Below, piece by piece: positions 1-5,549 of a stretch of DNA of 6,646 nt; position 1 is the first letter of the stretch; every line of letters begins with the position of its first letter. The position numbers were made by a program, and so were the translations under genes. The notes under the pieces were generated by a model that was given only the letters and a program-made list of their open reading frames with translations, did no database searches and was not told where the DNA came from. Location of the stretch: NCBI GenBank assembly GCA_020442095.1, contig JAGRKY010000322.1, positions 1-6,646 of the forward strand, in the 5' to 3' direction. The DNA is from Bauldia sp. (GTDB lineage: Bacteria; Pseudomonadota; Alphaproteobacteria; Rhizobiales; Kaistiaceae).

Positions 1-2
1 CG

Positions 3-650
3 ATCATCGACAGCGACGACCGGACCGCGGCGCGCAGCCTCTCCCGCGAGCTGATCCGCCTCTATGACGGCCGGCCCGAGACCGCCCGCGGGCGCGCCGC
101 GCTCGCCCGCCATGTCGAGGAGATCATCGACGGGCGCGACCTCATCGGCCTCGCCGAGACCGAGCTGATGCTGCCCTTCGACGAGGCGGCGCGGCGGCTG
201 GTGCTTTCGACCTCCAAGCGCGTCGCGCTGGTCACCGCCATCTCGCCCCGCGCCGCGGTCGACGTGCTCTTCGTCGGCGCCCAGATCCTCAGGCTGATCC
301 GCCAGCTCGCCTCGCTCTATGACGGGCGGCCGGGCACCCTCGGCTTCCTGCGGCTGACCCGCGCCGCGATCACCCATCTCGCGGTGACCGGCGGCATGGC
401 GGCCGGCGACTCGCTTCTCCAGCAGATCCTCGGCCACGGCATCGCCGCCAAGCTCTCGGCGCGGCTCGGCGAGGGCGTGGTCAACGGGCTGCTCACCGCC
501 CGGGTCGGGATCGCGGCGATGGAGGTCTGCCGCCCGCTGCCCTTCGTCAATGCCCGCCCGCCCCGCCTCGCCGATGTCGTCGCCGAGTTGCGCGGCGTGG
601 GCGGCGCGGGAAAGCGAGACGCGAGCCCGGAAGAGTCCGTGCAGAAGTAG
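3..650 (+). CDS. YcjF/TIGR01620-type (DUF697) inner-membrane protein, C-terminal part
   Basis: The frame is open from the left edge and ends at TAG 648-650, so the start lies outside the window; 215 residues are visible. The sequence resembles the C-terminal half of the UPF0283/TIGR01620 family (YcjF in E. coli). A charged stretch (LSRELIRLYDGRPETARG...) comes first, then a hydrophobic segment at about 216-290 containing TAISPRAAVDVLFVGAQILR. A Gly/Ala-rich DUF697-like region follows (LAVTGGMAAGDSLLQQILGHG), and the family-typical end CRPLPFVNARPPRLADVVAEL. In known genomes this family often follows ycjX, a P-loop protein linked to envelope stress; whether that is true here cannot be seen. 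The biochemical role is unknown. The ATG at 168 is internal, because conserved-looking sequence continues upstream of it in frame. Family call fairly sure; function not. Confidence 0.85.
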   Translation: MIDSDDRTAARSLSRELIRLYDGRPETARGRAALARHVEEIIDGRDLIGLAETELMLPFDEAARRLVLSTSKRVALVTAISPRAAVDVLFVGAQILRLIRQLASLYDGRPGTLGFLRLTRAAITHLAVTGGMAAGDSLLQQILGHGIAAKLSARLGEGVVNGLLTARVGIAAMEVCRPLPFVNARPPRLADVVAELRGVGGAGKRDASPEESVQK

Positions 651-676
651 CAACGGGCGGGCTGCGGGGATTGAGC

Positions 677-697
677 AAGGCGGTGCCTCGGCGCTTT
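677..697 (+). terminator. Weak hairpin after the YcjF-like gene
   Basis: AAGGCG at 677-682 can pair with CGCTTT at 692-697 (six pairs, one of them G-T) across a 9-nt loop, 27 nt after the stop codon. Only three T residues lie at the 3' side, so this is at best a weak terminator and could be chance in such GC-rich DNA. Confidence 0.2.
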
Positions 698-725
698 GTC
701 ACAAGTTACCGCAAAAGCTTAGATA
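696..725 (+). promoter_or_regulatory. Candidate promoter of the RTX protein gene
   Basis: TTGTCA at 696-701 matches five of six bases of the sigma-70 type -35 box. At 17-18 nt spacing lie TTAGAT (719-724) or TAGATA (720-725), each a poor 3/6 match to the -10 box. The stretch 696-740 is clearly richer in A and T than its surroundings, which supports a promoter. The resulting leader would be roughly 115 nt. The left arm of the inverted repeat at 704-711 lies in the spacer. Confidence 0.3.
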
Positions 726-747
726 TCCGCTTCAAACATCGGTAACT
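704..747. promoter_or_regulatory. 8-bp inverted repeat, possible operator
   Basis: AGTTACCG at 704-711 is the exact reverse complement of CGGTAACT at 740-747, with 28 nt between. The left arm lies in the spacer of the candidate promoter and the right arm just after the expected transcription start. This arrangement would suit a regulator binding two half-sites. No regulator gene lies in the window, and the match length alone does not exclude chance. Confidence 0.35.
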
Positions 748-769
748 GCCGGGAGCGGTTCCGCTCGGC
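748..769 (+). other. GC-rich hairpin in the RTX gene leader
   Basis: GAGCGG (753-758) pairs with CCGCTC (761-766), and the stem can be extended by GCC (748-750) with GGC (767-769) across a two-base GG bulge. The inner stem is nearly closed, so the real loop would need the last pair open. It would form in the 5' leader of the RTX gene transcript. It may affect mRNA stability; no T-run follows, so it is not a standard terminator. Confidence 0.25.
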
Positions 770-827
770 CTTTGGTCGGCCCAATGGTTAGTTCGCGCCC
801 TCAGGCCCGTTGAAAGCGGGCTGTCGA

Positions 828-837
828 AGGGAGGTGG
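828..837 (+). promoter_or_regulatory. Strong ribosome binding site for the RTX gene
   Basis: AGGGAGGTGG contains GGAGGTG, an uninterrupted 7-base match to the anti-Shine-Dalgarno sequence. It lies slightly far (12 nt from GGAGG) from the ATG at 847. It fixes that start and points to efficient translation. Confidence 0.75.
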
Positions 838-846
838 ACTGCGACC

Positions 847-1950
847 ATGCCGTACCAGACGACAGACATTCTTGCCGGTTCCGGTTACGCGATCGAATAC
901 CAGGCCGCTGGCACGACATGGGTCGTCGCCCGCGATGTGATGGTCGCCGCGCTCGGTTTCTCCGCGATCCAGAGCACCCATGACAACAGCACGCTCGTCA
1001 ACCGCGGCTTCGTCTGGGCCTCGAGTTCCGGCGTGGAGTTTCTTGGAAACAACTCGACCGTCACCAACAAGACCGGGGCGACCATCACCGGCACCTACGG
1101 AATCTATTTCGGCGGCACGGCCGCCTTCGGGGCGACCGTCGTGAACGACGGCACGATCGCTGTTCCGGCGTATGGCATCCTTGGTAGCGACATCGCCGGC
1201 CTGCACGTCACCAACACCGGCAAGATCATCGGCGGAGCCGTCGGAGTTGGTTACGCGACGAGCACACCGGGCGGCACGGAAGGGGCCCTGATCAAGAATG
1301 CCGGGCTGATCAAATCCGAAGTCTTCGGCGTGTATGCAGAGACGCTCGACGGGTTGACGACGACCGTCGTCAACCAGGCAGACGGGGTCTTGCAGGGTGG
1401 GGTCGCCGCTATTCGCGCCGTCTCGGGCCAGCTCATGCTGAAGAACAAGGGCACGATCGTCGGCGACGTGCTGGCCGAATCAGCGGGAGCCCACGACAAG
1501 ATCATCAACAAGGGCAAGATCGACGGCGTCGTCCAGCTCGGCAGCGGCGACGATGTCTACCGGGGCAAGGACGGCAAAGCCGGCCTGGTCTATTCGGGGG
1601 ACGGCAACGACAAGCTCGTCGCCGGCGACAGGAAGGACAAGTTCGTCTTCGACACCGGCCTGGACGAAGCCGCCAACGTCGACAAGATAAAGAGGTTCGA
1701 GCCGGGCCACGACGAGCTCCACCTCTCCAAGGCCGTATTCGCCGCCCTGACCGGACCCGGCGGATTGCAGCCCGGCGAGTTCCGCAACGACAGCGAAGCG
1801 CAGGACACGAACGACTTCATCCTCTTCGACAGGAAGACAGGCGCTCTCCTCTATGATCCCGACGGCGTCGGCGGCGCGCCCGCGGTTCAGTTCGCCCAGC
1901 TCGACAAGGGCCTCAACCTCCACGCCGGCGATTTCGTCGTCCTCGCCTGA
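847..1950 (+). CDS. Beta-helix-repeat protein with C-terminal RTX motifs, probable type I secretion substrate
   Basis: 367 residues, start fixed by the ribosome binding site just upstream. Residues 1-47 look like a capping region (GTTWVVARDVMVAALG). Residues 48-234 hold about eight repeats of 20-24 residues on the pattern T-x-x-N-x-G-x-I-x-G-x-x-x-G-I, for example TVTNKTGATITGTYGIYFGG and GALIKNAGLIKSEVFGVYA; each is probably one coil of a parallel beta-helix. Residues 232-268 carry glycine/aspartate RTX-type nonapeptides (GSGDDVYRG, GDGNDKLVA, GDRKDKFVF), which in this family bind calcium. The end (about 278-367, with DKIKRFEPGHDELHLSK and LLYDPDG) resembles the C-terminal region of type I secreted proteins. 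There is no N-terminal signal peptide and no C-terminal beta-barrel, which favours type I secretion over autotransport. No ABC exporter or membrane-fusion gene lies nearby, so the export machinery must be encoded elsewhere. It may act as a surface or extracellular adhesin-like protein, but no specific function is recognised. The gene appears somewhat less GC-rich than its neighbours (judged by eye). Confidence 0.82.
   Translation: MPYQTTDILAGSGYAIEYQAAGTTWVVARDVMVAALGFSAIQSTHDNSTLVNRGFVWASSSGVEFLGNNSTVTNKTGATITGTYGIYFGGTAAFGATVVNDGTIAVPAYGILGSDIAGLHVTNTGKIIGGAVGVGYATSTPGGTEGALIKNAGLIKSEVFGVYAETLDGLTTTVVNQADGVLQGGVAAIRAVSGQLMLKNKGTIVGDVLAESAGAHDKIINKGKIDGVVQLGSGDDVYRGKDGKAGLVYSGDGNDKLVAGDRKDKFVFDTGLDEAANVDKIKRFEPGHDELHLSKAVFAALTGPGGLQPGEFRNDSEAQDTNDFILFDRKTGALLYDPDGVGGAPAVQFAQLDKGLNLHAGDFVVLA
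988..1548 (+). repeat. Tandem degenerate repeats coding the beta-helix
   Basis: About eight repeats of 60-72 bases code for units with a conserved N-x-G core: LVNRG, VTNKTG, VVNDG, VTNTG, IKNAG, VVNQADG, LKNKG and IINKG. The spacing of these cores is regular (20-26 residues). The repeats are diverged at DNA level, so they are old protein repeats and not a fresh expansion. Confidence 0.75.
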
Positions 1951-1961
1951 GGCGTTCAGGC
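1945..1961. terminator. Small hairpin spanning both stop codons of convergent genes
   Basis: GCCTGA (1945-1950) is the exact reverse complement of TCAGGC (1956-1961), with loop GGCGT. The left arm ends in the TGA of the RTX gene; the right arm begins with the TGA of the cupin gene on the other strand. The stem is short and neither side has a real T-run, so termination is possible but unproven. Confidence 0.35.
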
Positions 1962-2456
1962 TTCCCAGAGGCGCGCGACCGGCCCGTCCCTGCCGCCGAC
2001 CGGGTCGTCGGGGACTGCAATCGCCGCGATTCGGCTGCGGATCGCCTCACGGTCCTCGGCGCCCTCGCGCATCAGGTCGGCCCATTGCCCGCCGGGATAG
2101 GCGCCGACGACCAGGAGGTCGGGCGTCGCCGAGAGGCGCTTGTGGCCGACCCCGGCCGGGATCAGCACCGCGTCGCCTGCCCTGACCTTGAGCCTCTCCC
2201 CCGCTTCGCCGCCGAACAGCACCTCCGCCCCGCCGCCGGCGATACCGAGCACCTCATGGGCGGTGGAATGGTAGTGGTGGAAGGGAAAGATGCCGTTCCG
2301 CCAGCTTCCTCCCCAGCCGTTTCGCGCGAAAAGCGCCTCGAAGCGGGAGGCGAGATCGCCCTCCGCCGGATCGAGCGCTTGCGCATAGACGATCAGCGGG
2401 ACGGTATTGTTGGGGATGTCGCCGTCGTCGGCGAAAAGGAAGGATTGCGTCTTCAT
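1956..2456 (-). CDS. YjlB-type cupin domain protein
   Basis: 166 residues, a small single-domain cupin resembling B. subtilis YjlB, a protein of unknown function. Family marks are the N-terminal FADDGDIPNN, the block WGGSWRNGIFPFHHYHS, and the two cupin motifs. Motif 1 is HHYHSTAHEVLGIAGG (60-75), with likely metal ligands among H61, H63, H67 and E68. Motif 2 is GDAVLIPAGVGHKRL (94-108), with H105 as the likely last ligand. Near the end is the family-like VVGAYPGG. It is probably a cytoplasmic metal-binding protein, perhaps an enzyme or a small-molecule sensor; substrate unknown. No signal peptide or membrane segment. The start is supported by GAGGGG 5 nt ahead of the ATG. It is convergent with the RTX gene (5 nt between stops) and divergent from the transporter gene. 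Confidence 0.85.
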   Translation of the reverse strand: MKTQSFLFADDGDIPNNTVPLIVYAQALDPAEGDLASRFEALFARNGWGGSWRNGIFPFHHYHSTAHEVLGIAGGGAEVLFGGEAGERLKVRAGDAVLIPAGVGHKRLSATPDLLVVGAYPGGQWADLMREGAEDREAIRSRIAAIAVPDDPVGGRDGPVARLWEA

Positions 2457-2460
2457 CTCG

Positions 2461-2467
2461 GCCCCTC
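2461..2467 (-). promoter_or_regulatory. Ribosome binding site of the cupin gene
   Basis: On the minus strand the sequence reads CGAGGGGCCGAG and then ATG. The GAGGGG element ends about 5 nt before the start, which supports the start at 2456. Confidence 0.5.
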
Positions 2468-2476
2468 GTTCCGGCC

Positions 2477-2498
2477 GGCCGGCCGCAGGCTGCCGGCC
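2477..2498 (-). other. 7-bp GC hairpin in the cupin leader
   Basis: GGCCGGC (2477-2483) pairs perfectly with GCCGGCC (2492-2498) across an 8-nt loop. A run of CCGG units (2471-2485) overlaps the left arm. If transcription starts near 2503, as the candidate promoter predicts, this stem would sit at the very 5' end of the cupin mRNA, just before the ribosome binding site. It could stabilise the message or affect translation. Confidence 0.35.
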
Positions 2499-2509
2499 CC
2501 GACCGCAAA

Positions 2510-2538
2510 AGTTTGACAGGCCCTTGCCGTACCGTCAA
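2510..2538 (-). promoter_or_regulatory. Candidate cupin promoter (minus strand)
   Basis: On the minus strand TTGACG (2533-2538) matches five of six -35 bases. CAAACT (2510-2515) lies at the ideal 17-nt spacing and matches the -10 box at three of six positions, including the important second A and last T. The predicted start near 2503 gives a leader of about 47 nt. It overlaps completely with the opposite candidate promoter. Confidence 0.35.
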
Positions 2539-2539
2539 A
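2512..2539. promoter_or_regulatory. Inverted repeat TTTGAC/GTCAAA in the divergent region, possible operator
   Basis: TTTGAC (2512-2517) and GTCAAA (2534-2539) are exact reverse complements separated by 16 nt. Each arm contains the -35 hexamer of one of the two opposing candidate promoters. The symmetry may therefore just reflect two TTGAC boxes, or it may also be a regulator site controlling both directions. Confidence 0.35.
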
Positions 2540-2542
2540 ACT
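2513..2542 (+). promoter_or_regulatory. Candidate promoter of the transporter unit (plus strand)
   Basis: TTGACA at 2513-2518 is a perfect -35 box. CAAAAC (2536-2541) or AAAACT (2537-2542) lie at 17-18 nt spacing, each a 3/6 match to the -10 box. An alternative is TTGCCG (2524-2529) with CACTAG (2547-2552), also at 17 nt. The leader to the ATG at 2747 would be about 200 nt. Confidence 0.35.
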
Positions 2543-2582
2543 CCTGCACTAGGGTGGCGCCAATCAAAGGCCGGAAAGACAC

Positions 2583-2738
2583 ATGCAAGCCGACAGGCCC
2601 CAGCAGGACCGGCGGCGCGGCGAAGATGTCGCACTCCCCGCGAATTCCAGGGCGGCCCGCCACCTCAATTCCGCCACAGCGCATATCGACCGTGCGCGCG
2701 TCGCGCGGCCGGCTTCAACCGGAGCGGGGCGGGGTTGA
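2583..2738 (+). CDS. Possible 51-codon upstream reading frame before the transporter
   Basis: ATG at 2583 is preceded by GGAAAG with 5 nt spacing, a fair ribosome binding site. The frame runs for 51 codons to TGA at 2736-2738, ending 8 nt before the transporter ATG at 2747 and overlapping an alternative TTG start at 2735. The product would begin MQADRPQQDRRRGEDV and be rich in Arg and Ala, with no recognisable domain. It might couple translation to the transporter. In GC-rich DNA such frames arise by chance, so it may equally be untranslated leader. Confidence 0.2.
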   Translation: MQADRPQQDRRRGEDVALPANSRAARHLNSATAHIDRARVARPASTGAGRG

Positions 2739-2746
2739 TCAGCAGA

Positions 2747-5047
2747 ATGAATTCTCTCGGCTTCGGTCTCGAACGGATCGTGGCACCGGTCTTTCGGTGG
2801 CCTCGGGCTTCCGGTCTGGTCGTCCTCATCCTGCTCGGGCTCTGCGCCTATGGCGGCTCGCAACTCAGCTTCGACCAGAACCTGCGCGCCGTCTTTGCCG
2901 GCGGCACCGAGGCCTACAAGGTCTATTCACAGACCGTCGAGGACTTCGTCGATCCCGAGAACGAGATCCTGATCCTCGTCGAGGGCAAGCGCCTTGCCGA
3001 GCCCGAGGTCTTCGCCAAGCTCCGCGACTTCCAGTTCGAGCTGCAATTCATCGATGGCGTCGGCAGCGTCGTCTCGGCCTTCGCGCTGAGGCAGCCGCCT
3101 GACGCCAATGGCGACGCGCCGCTGCTGATCGACAATGCCGAGGCGGGGCTCAGCCCGGAACTCCTCGACAAGATCCGCTCGCACCCGCTCTTCGGCAGCA
3201 AGCTCCTGTCGACCGACGGCACGGCGATGAACTTCATCGTCACCCCGAGCGAGCCGAAGGCGCCGCTCGCGGTCACCCGCGTGCTCCGCCAGCAGATCGA
3301 GCAGACCGCGAAGGACATCCTCGGCGACACCGGCCTGGAAGTCACCGTCAGCGGCTTCCCCGTCCTCCGCCTCGACATCGTCGACGTACTGATTCACGAC
3401 CAGATCCTCCTCAACACCGCCGGCGTGATCATCGGCATCATCATGAGCCTGATCGTCTTCCGCTCGGTGATCGCCTCCGTCATGACCGCCGTGCCGGCAA
3501 TCATCGCCGGCGGCTCCGTCCTCGGGATGATCGGCCTTCTCGGCACGCAGATCACGGTGATGTCGAACGTCGTTCCGGCCCTGATCATGGTCCTCGGCTA
3601 CGCCGATGCCATGCACCTGACCTTCGCCTGGCGACGATACCGGGCCGAGGGCGCCGACCCGAAGGAGGCGGCCCGGCTGGCCGAGGAGGAGGTCGGCGCG
3701 GCCTGCATCCTGACCGCGATCACCACCGCCCTCGCCTTCCTGTCGCTGACCCTCTCGGATGTCGAGATCGTCAGCCGCTTCGCCTGGATCGGGGCGATCG
3801 GCGCCGTGCTCGGCGGCATGCTGGTGCTTGCCGTCCATTCGCTGCTCGCCATCTATCTCGGCCGCTTCTGGAACCCGGCGGAGGGCACCGGCCGCAGCCT
3901 GCTCGCCTGGCTCCGCGGCCCGAATGCGGCGATCGGCCGTTTCTCGGTGCGGCACGCCAGGGGGATCGCCGTGGTCGCCGGCATCATGGTCGTCGTTCTC
4001 GGCGTGATGTATTTCTCGGTCCCGCCGCAACATTCGCTGCGCGAGCACCTGCCCTCCAACAACCCCGCCAATGCCGCGCTCGGCCGCATCGACAAGCTGT
4101 TCGACGGCGCCTACCCGATCCAGATCGTCGTGCCGCTCGGCGATGCATCGCCGACCTCGCCCGAAGGCCTCGAGAAGATCCGGGCCGTCCACGAGGCCGT
4201 CGCCGGGATCAAGGGCGTCCAGAGCCCCCTGTCGCTATGGAGCGTCGCCGAATGGCTCGGCGGCACCCTGCAACAGGCCTCGGAGAAGCTCACCGAGCTC
4301 GCCGGGGAGATGCCGCCGGAGACCGCGTCGCGCTTCTTCGGCCGCGAGGGCGAATCGCTGGTCACCGTCAACGTTCACGAGATGACGACCAGCGAGGCCA
4401 AGCCGCTGATCGACGAGATCGAGGCGGCGGCGCGCAAGGCCGGCGGACCCGGCGTCCAGATCACCGGCGTGACGGTGCTGACGGCGCGTGAGAGCGACCG
4501 GACGATCAACAACCTGTTCTGGAGCCTGACGCTGGCGGTGGTCGCCGGCGTCGGCGCGATCATGCTCGCCTTCCGCGACTGGCGGATGGGCGTCGTCGCC
4601 CTGCTGCCGAACGCGCTGCCGATCTTCGCCACCGGCGCGATCCTGTTCATCGTCGGCGCCGGGATGCAGTTCACCAGCGTGCTGTCGCTCACCGTCGCCT
4701 TCGGTATTGCGGTCGACGACACCATTCACTATCTCAACCGCTTCAGGCTGAGCGGCGCTTCGCTGCGCCTGCCTGACCGGCTGGTCGACACGTCGCGCCA
4801 TATCGGACCGGTGCTGGTCGGGACGACAGCCATCATCATCGCCGGGCTTTCGACCACATTTGTGAGCGAAATGCCCACTATAAAGCTGTTCGGCGAACTG
4901 GCGACGGTAACCCTCGCTGTCGCCCTCCTGGCGGACCTTCTGGTCCTGCCGGCACTTATGGCCGGAGTGGCACATTCATGGTTCGAGACGAAGAAATCCA
5001 AGAAAGACGAGAAATCCGCGGCGCAGGACGAGCCCGTGCAGGCCTGA
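2747..5047 (+). CDS. RND/MMPL-type membrane transporter
   Basis: 766 residues from ATG 2747. The in-frame TTG at 2735 is a real alternative, because GGAG at 2721-2724 lies 10 nt before it and no good ribosome site is close to the ATG. Open frame continues upstream to 2513, but that segment (GPAARRRCRTPREFQGGP) is not transporter-like. The protein shows the two-fold RND plan. First half: one membrane segment (about 22-40), a periplasmic domain (41-215), then about five segments (219-373). Second half: one segment (405-424), a periplasmic domain (425-585), five segments (586-742) and a charged cytoplasmic tail (KKSKKDEK). The fourth segment of each half carries related motifs: GYADAMHL (D287) and AVDDTIHYLNRF (D657, D658), the likely proton-relay sites. 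Size and short loops fit the HAE3/MMPL branch, which often moves lipids or other hydrophobic compounds, rather than AcrB-type tripartite pumps of over 1000 residues. The substrate is unknown. No membrane-fusion or outer-membrane channel gene is adjacent. Confidence 0.88.
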   Translation: MNSLGFGLERIVAPVFRWPRASGLVVLILLGLCAYGGSQLSFDQNLRAVFAGGTEAYKVYSQTVEDFVDPENEILILVEGKRLAEPEVFAKLRDFQFELQFIDGVGSVVSAFALRQPPDANGDAPLLIDNAEAGLSPELLDKIRSHPLFGSKLLSTDGTAMNFIVTPSEPKAPLAVTRVLRQQIEQTAKDILGDTGLEVTVSGFPVLRLDIVDVLIHDQILLNTAGVIIGIIMSLIVFRSVIASVMTAVPAIIAGGSVLGMIGLLGTQITVMSNVVPALIMVLGYADAMHLTFAWRRYRAEGADPKEAARLAEEEVGAACILTAITTALAFLSLTLSDVEIVSRFAWIGAIGAVLGGMLVLAVHSLLAIYLGRFWNPAEGTGRSLLAWLRGPNAAIGRFSVRHARGIAVVAGIMVVVLGVMYFSVPPQHSLREHLPSNNPANAALGRIDKLFDGAYPIQIVVPLGDASPTSPEGLEKIRAVHEAVAGIKGVQSPLSLWSVAEWLGGTLQQASEKLTELAGEMPPETASRFFGREGESLVTVNVHEMTTSEAKPLIDEIEAAARKAGGPGVQITGVTVLTARESDRTINNLFWSLTLAVVAGVGAIMLAFRDWRMGVVALLPNALPIFATGAILFIVGAGMQFTSVLSLTVAFGIAVDDTIHYLNRFRLSGASLRLPDRLVDTSRHIGPVLVGTTAIIIAGLSTTFVSEMPTIKLFGELATVTLAVALLADLLVLPALMAGVAHSWFETKKSKKDEKSAAQDEPVQA
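4964..4970 (+). promoter_or_regulatory. Ribosome binding site inside the transporter gene
   Basis: GGAGTGG lies within the last codons of the transporter gene, with GGAG 10 nt before the ATG at 4978. It supports the early start of the exported protein and translation from the transporter mRNA. Confidence 0.4.
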
Positions 5048-5544
5048 TCCTGATGGCCATGGCCTTCGGCCTCGCGGCCCAGCCGGCGCCGGCCGCCGAC
5101 GACCCGCTTCTCGCCCAGATGGCCGGAAACTGGGTCGGCCGCGGCACCTTCAAGTCGAGCCCGAGCGCCGAGCCGGAGATGGTCTATTGCAAGATCACCA
5201 ACACCCTGTCGAACAGCGGGACAGCGCTCAACCAGAAGGGCCGCTGCGCGGTGGCGACCAATTCCGGGCGCATCGCCGGCACGATCCAGTCCCAGGGGTC
5301 CGGCGCTTATAGCGGCTCCCTCGAATCCCTTTCCACCAAGGGACCGCTGAAATTCTCCGGCAAGGCGACCAACAACCAGATCGCCCTCAACGCCACCTTC
5401 GTCGACCGGAAGACCAACAAGGCGGGCAAGGCCACCATTCAGACCGTGGTCAGCGACGGCAAGTACCGCACCGTGTCGAAGACGACGGATACCAAGACCA
5501 AGGCCGAATTCGTCGCGAGCGACATCACCTTCACCAAGCAGTGA
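4978..5544 (+). CDS. Exported beta-rich protein of unknown function
   Basis: 188 residues. Residues 1-21 form a long positively charged n-region (RREIRGAGRARA), 22-35 a hydrophobic core (LILMAMAFGLAA), and QPAPAAD offers a signal peptidase I site after about residue 39 or 40. The mature part of about 148 residues begins PLLAQMAGNWVGRGTF, which resembles the first strand of lipocalin-like or other small beta-barrel folds, and is rich in Thr, Ser, Asn and Lys with alternating strand patterns. Two cysteines (C71, C90) could form a disulfide in the periplasm. The ATG at 4978 overlaps the transporter gene by 70 nt in another frame. Starting at ATG 5053 or 5059 would leave a signal peptide without basic residues, so the early start is preferred. 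I recognise no named family with confidence. Position suggests a periplasmic partner of the RND transporter, for instance a carrier of its substrate; this is inference from context. Confidence 0.75.
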   Translation: MVRDEEIQERREIRGAGRARAGLILMAMAFGLAAQPAPAADDPLLAQMAGNWVGRGTFKSSPSAEPEMVYCKITNTLSNSGTALNQKGRCAVATNSGRIAGTIQSQGSGAYSGSLESLSTKGPLKFSGKATNNQIALNATFVDRKTNKAGKATIQTVVSDGKYRTVSKTTDTKTKAEFVASDITFTKQ

Positions 5545-5549
5545 TCCGG

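Noticed and set aside
168..650. ATG 168 as the start of a complete 160-residue gene
   Set aside because: Conserved-looking protein sequence of the same family runs in frame from the left edge through this position, so the Met is internal.
706..1206. Minus-strand 166-codon frame covering the RTX gene upstream region
   Set aside because: It has no recognisable domain and lies opposite the strong ribosome site and start of the RTX gene; a chance frame.
1540..1650. RTX repeats as evidence for a haemolysin or metalloprotease toxin
   Set aside because: No HExxH protease motif, acylation domain or hydrophobic pore-forming region is present; only the calcium-binding and secretion parts are shared.
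2471..2485. CCGG tandem run as a simple-sequence phase-variable tract
   Set aside because: It is only about 15 nt and lies in a leader, not in a coding frame or promoter spacer, so it is more simply part of the GC hairpin.
2513..2746. A 78-residue N-terminal extension of the transporter
   Set aside because: It is Arg/Pro-rich, not transporter-like, would begin inside the candidate -35 box, and has no ribosome site. RND proteins normally start shortly before the first membrane segment, as at 2747.
2927..4192. A 421-codon open frame on the minus strand opposite the transporter
   Set aside because: Its product is a low-complexity mix of Asp, Glu, Gly, Ala and Arg without any domain, as expected from the complement of GC-rich coding DNA. 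The plus-strand frame here is a clear RND transporter.
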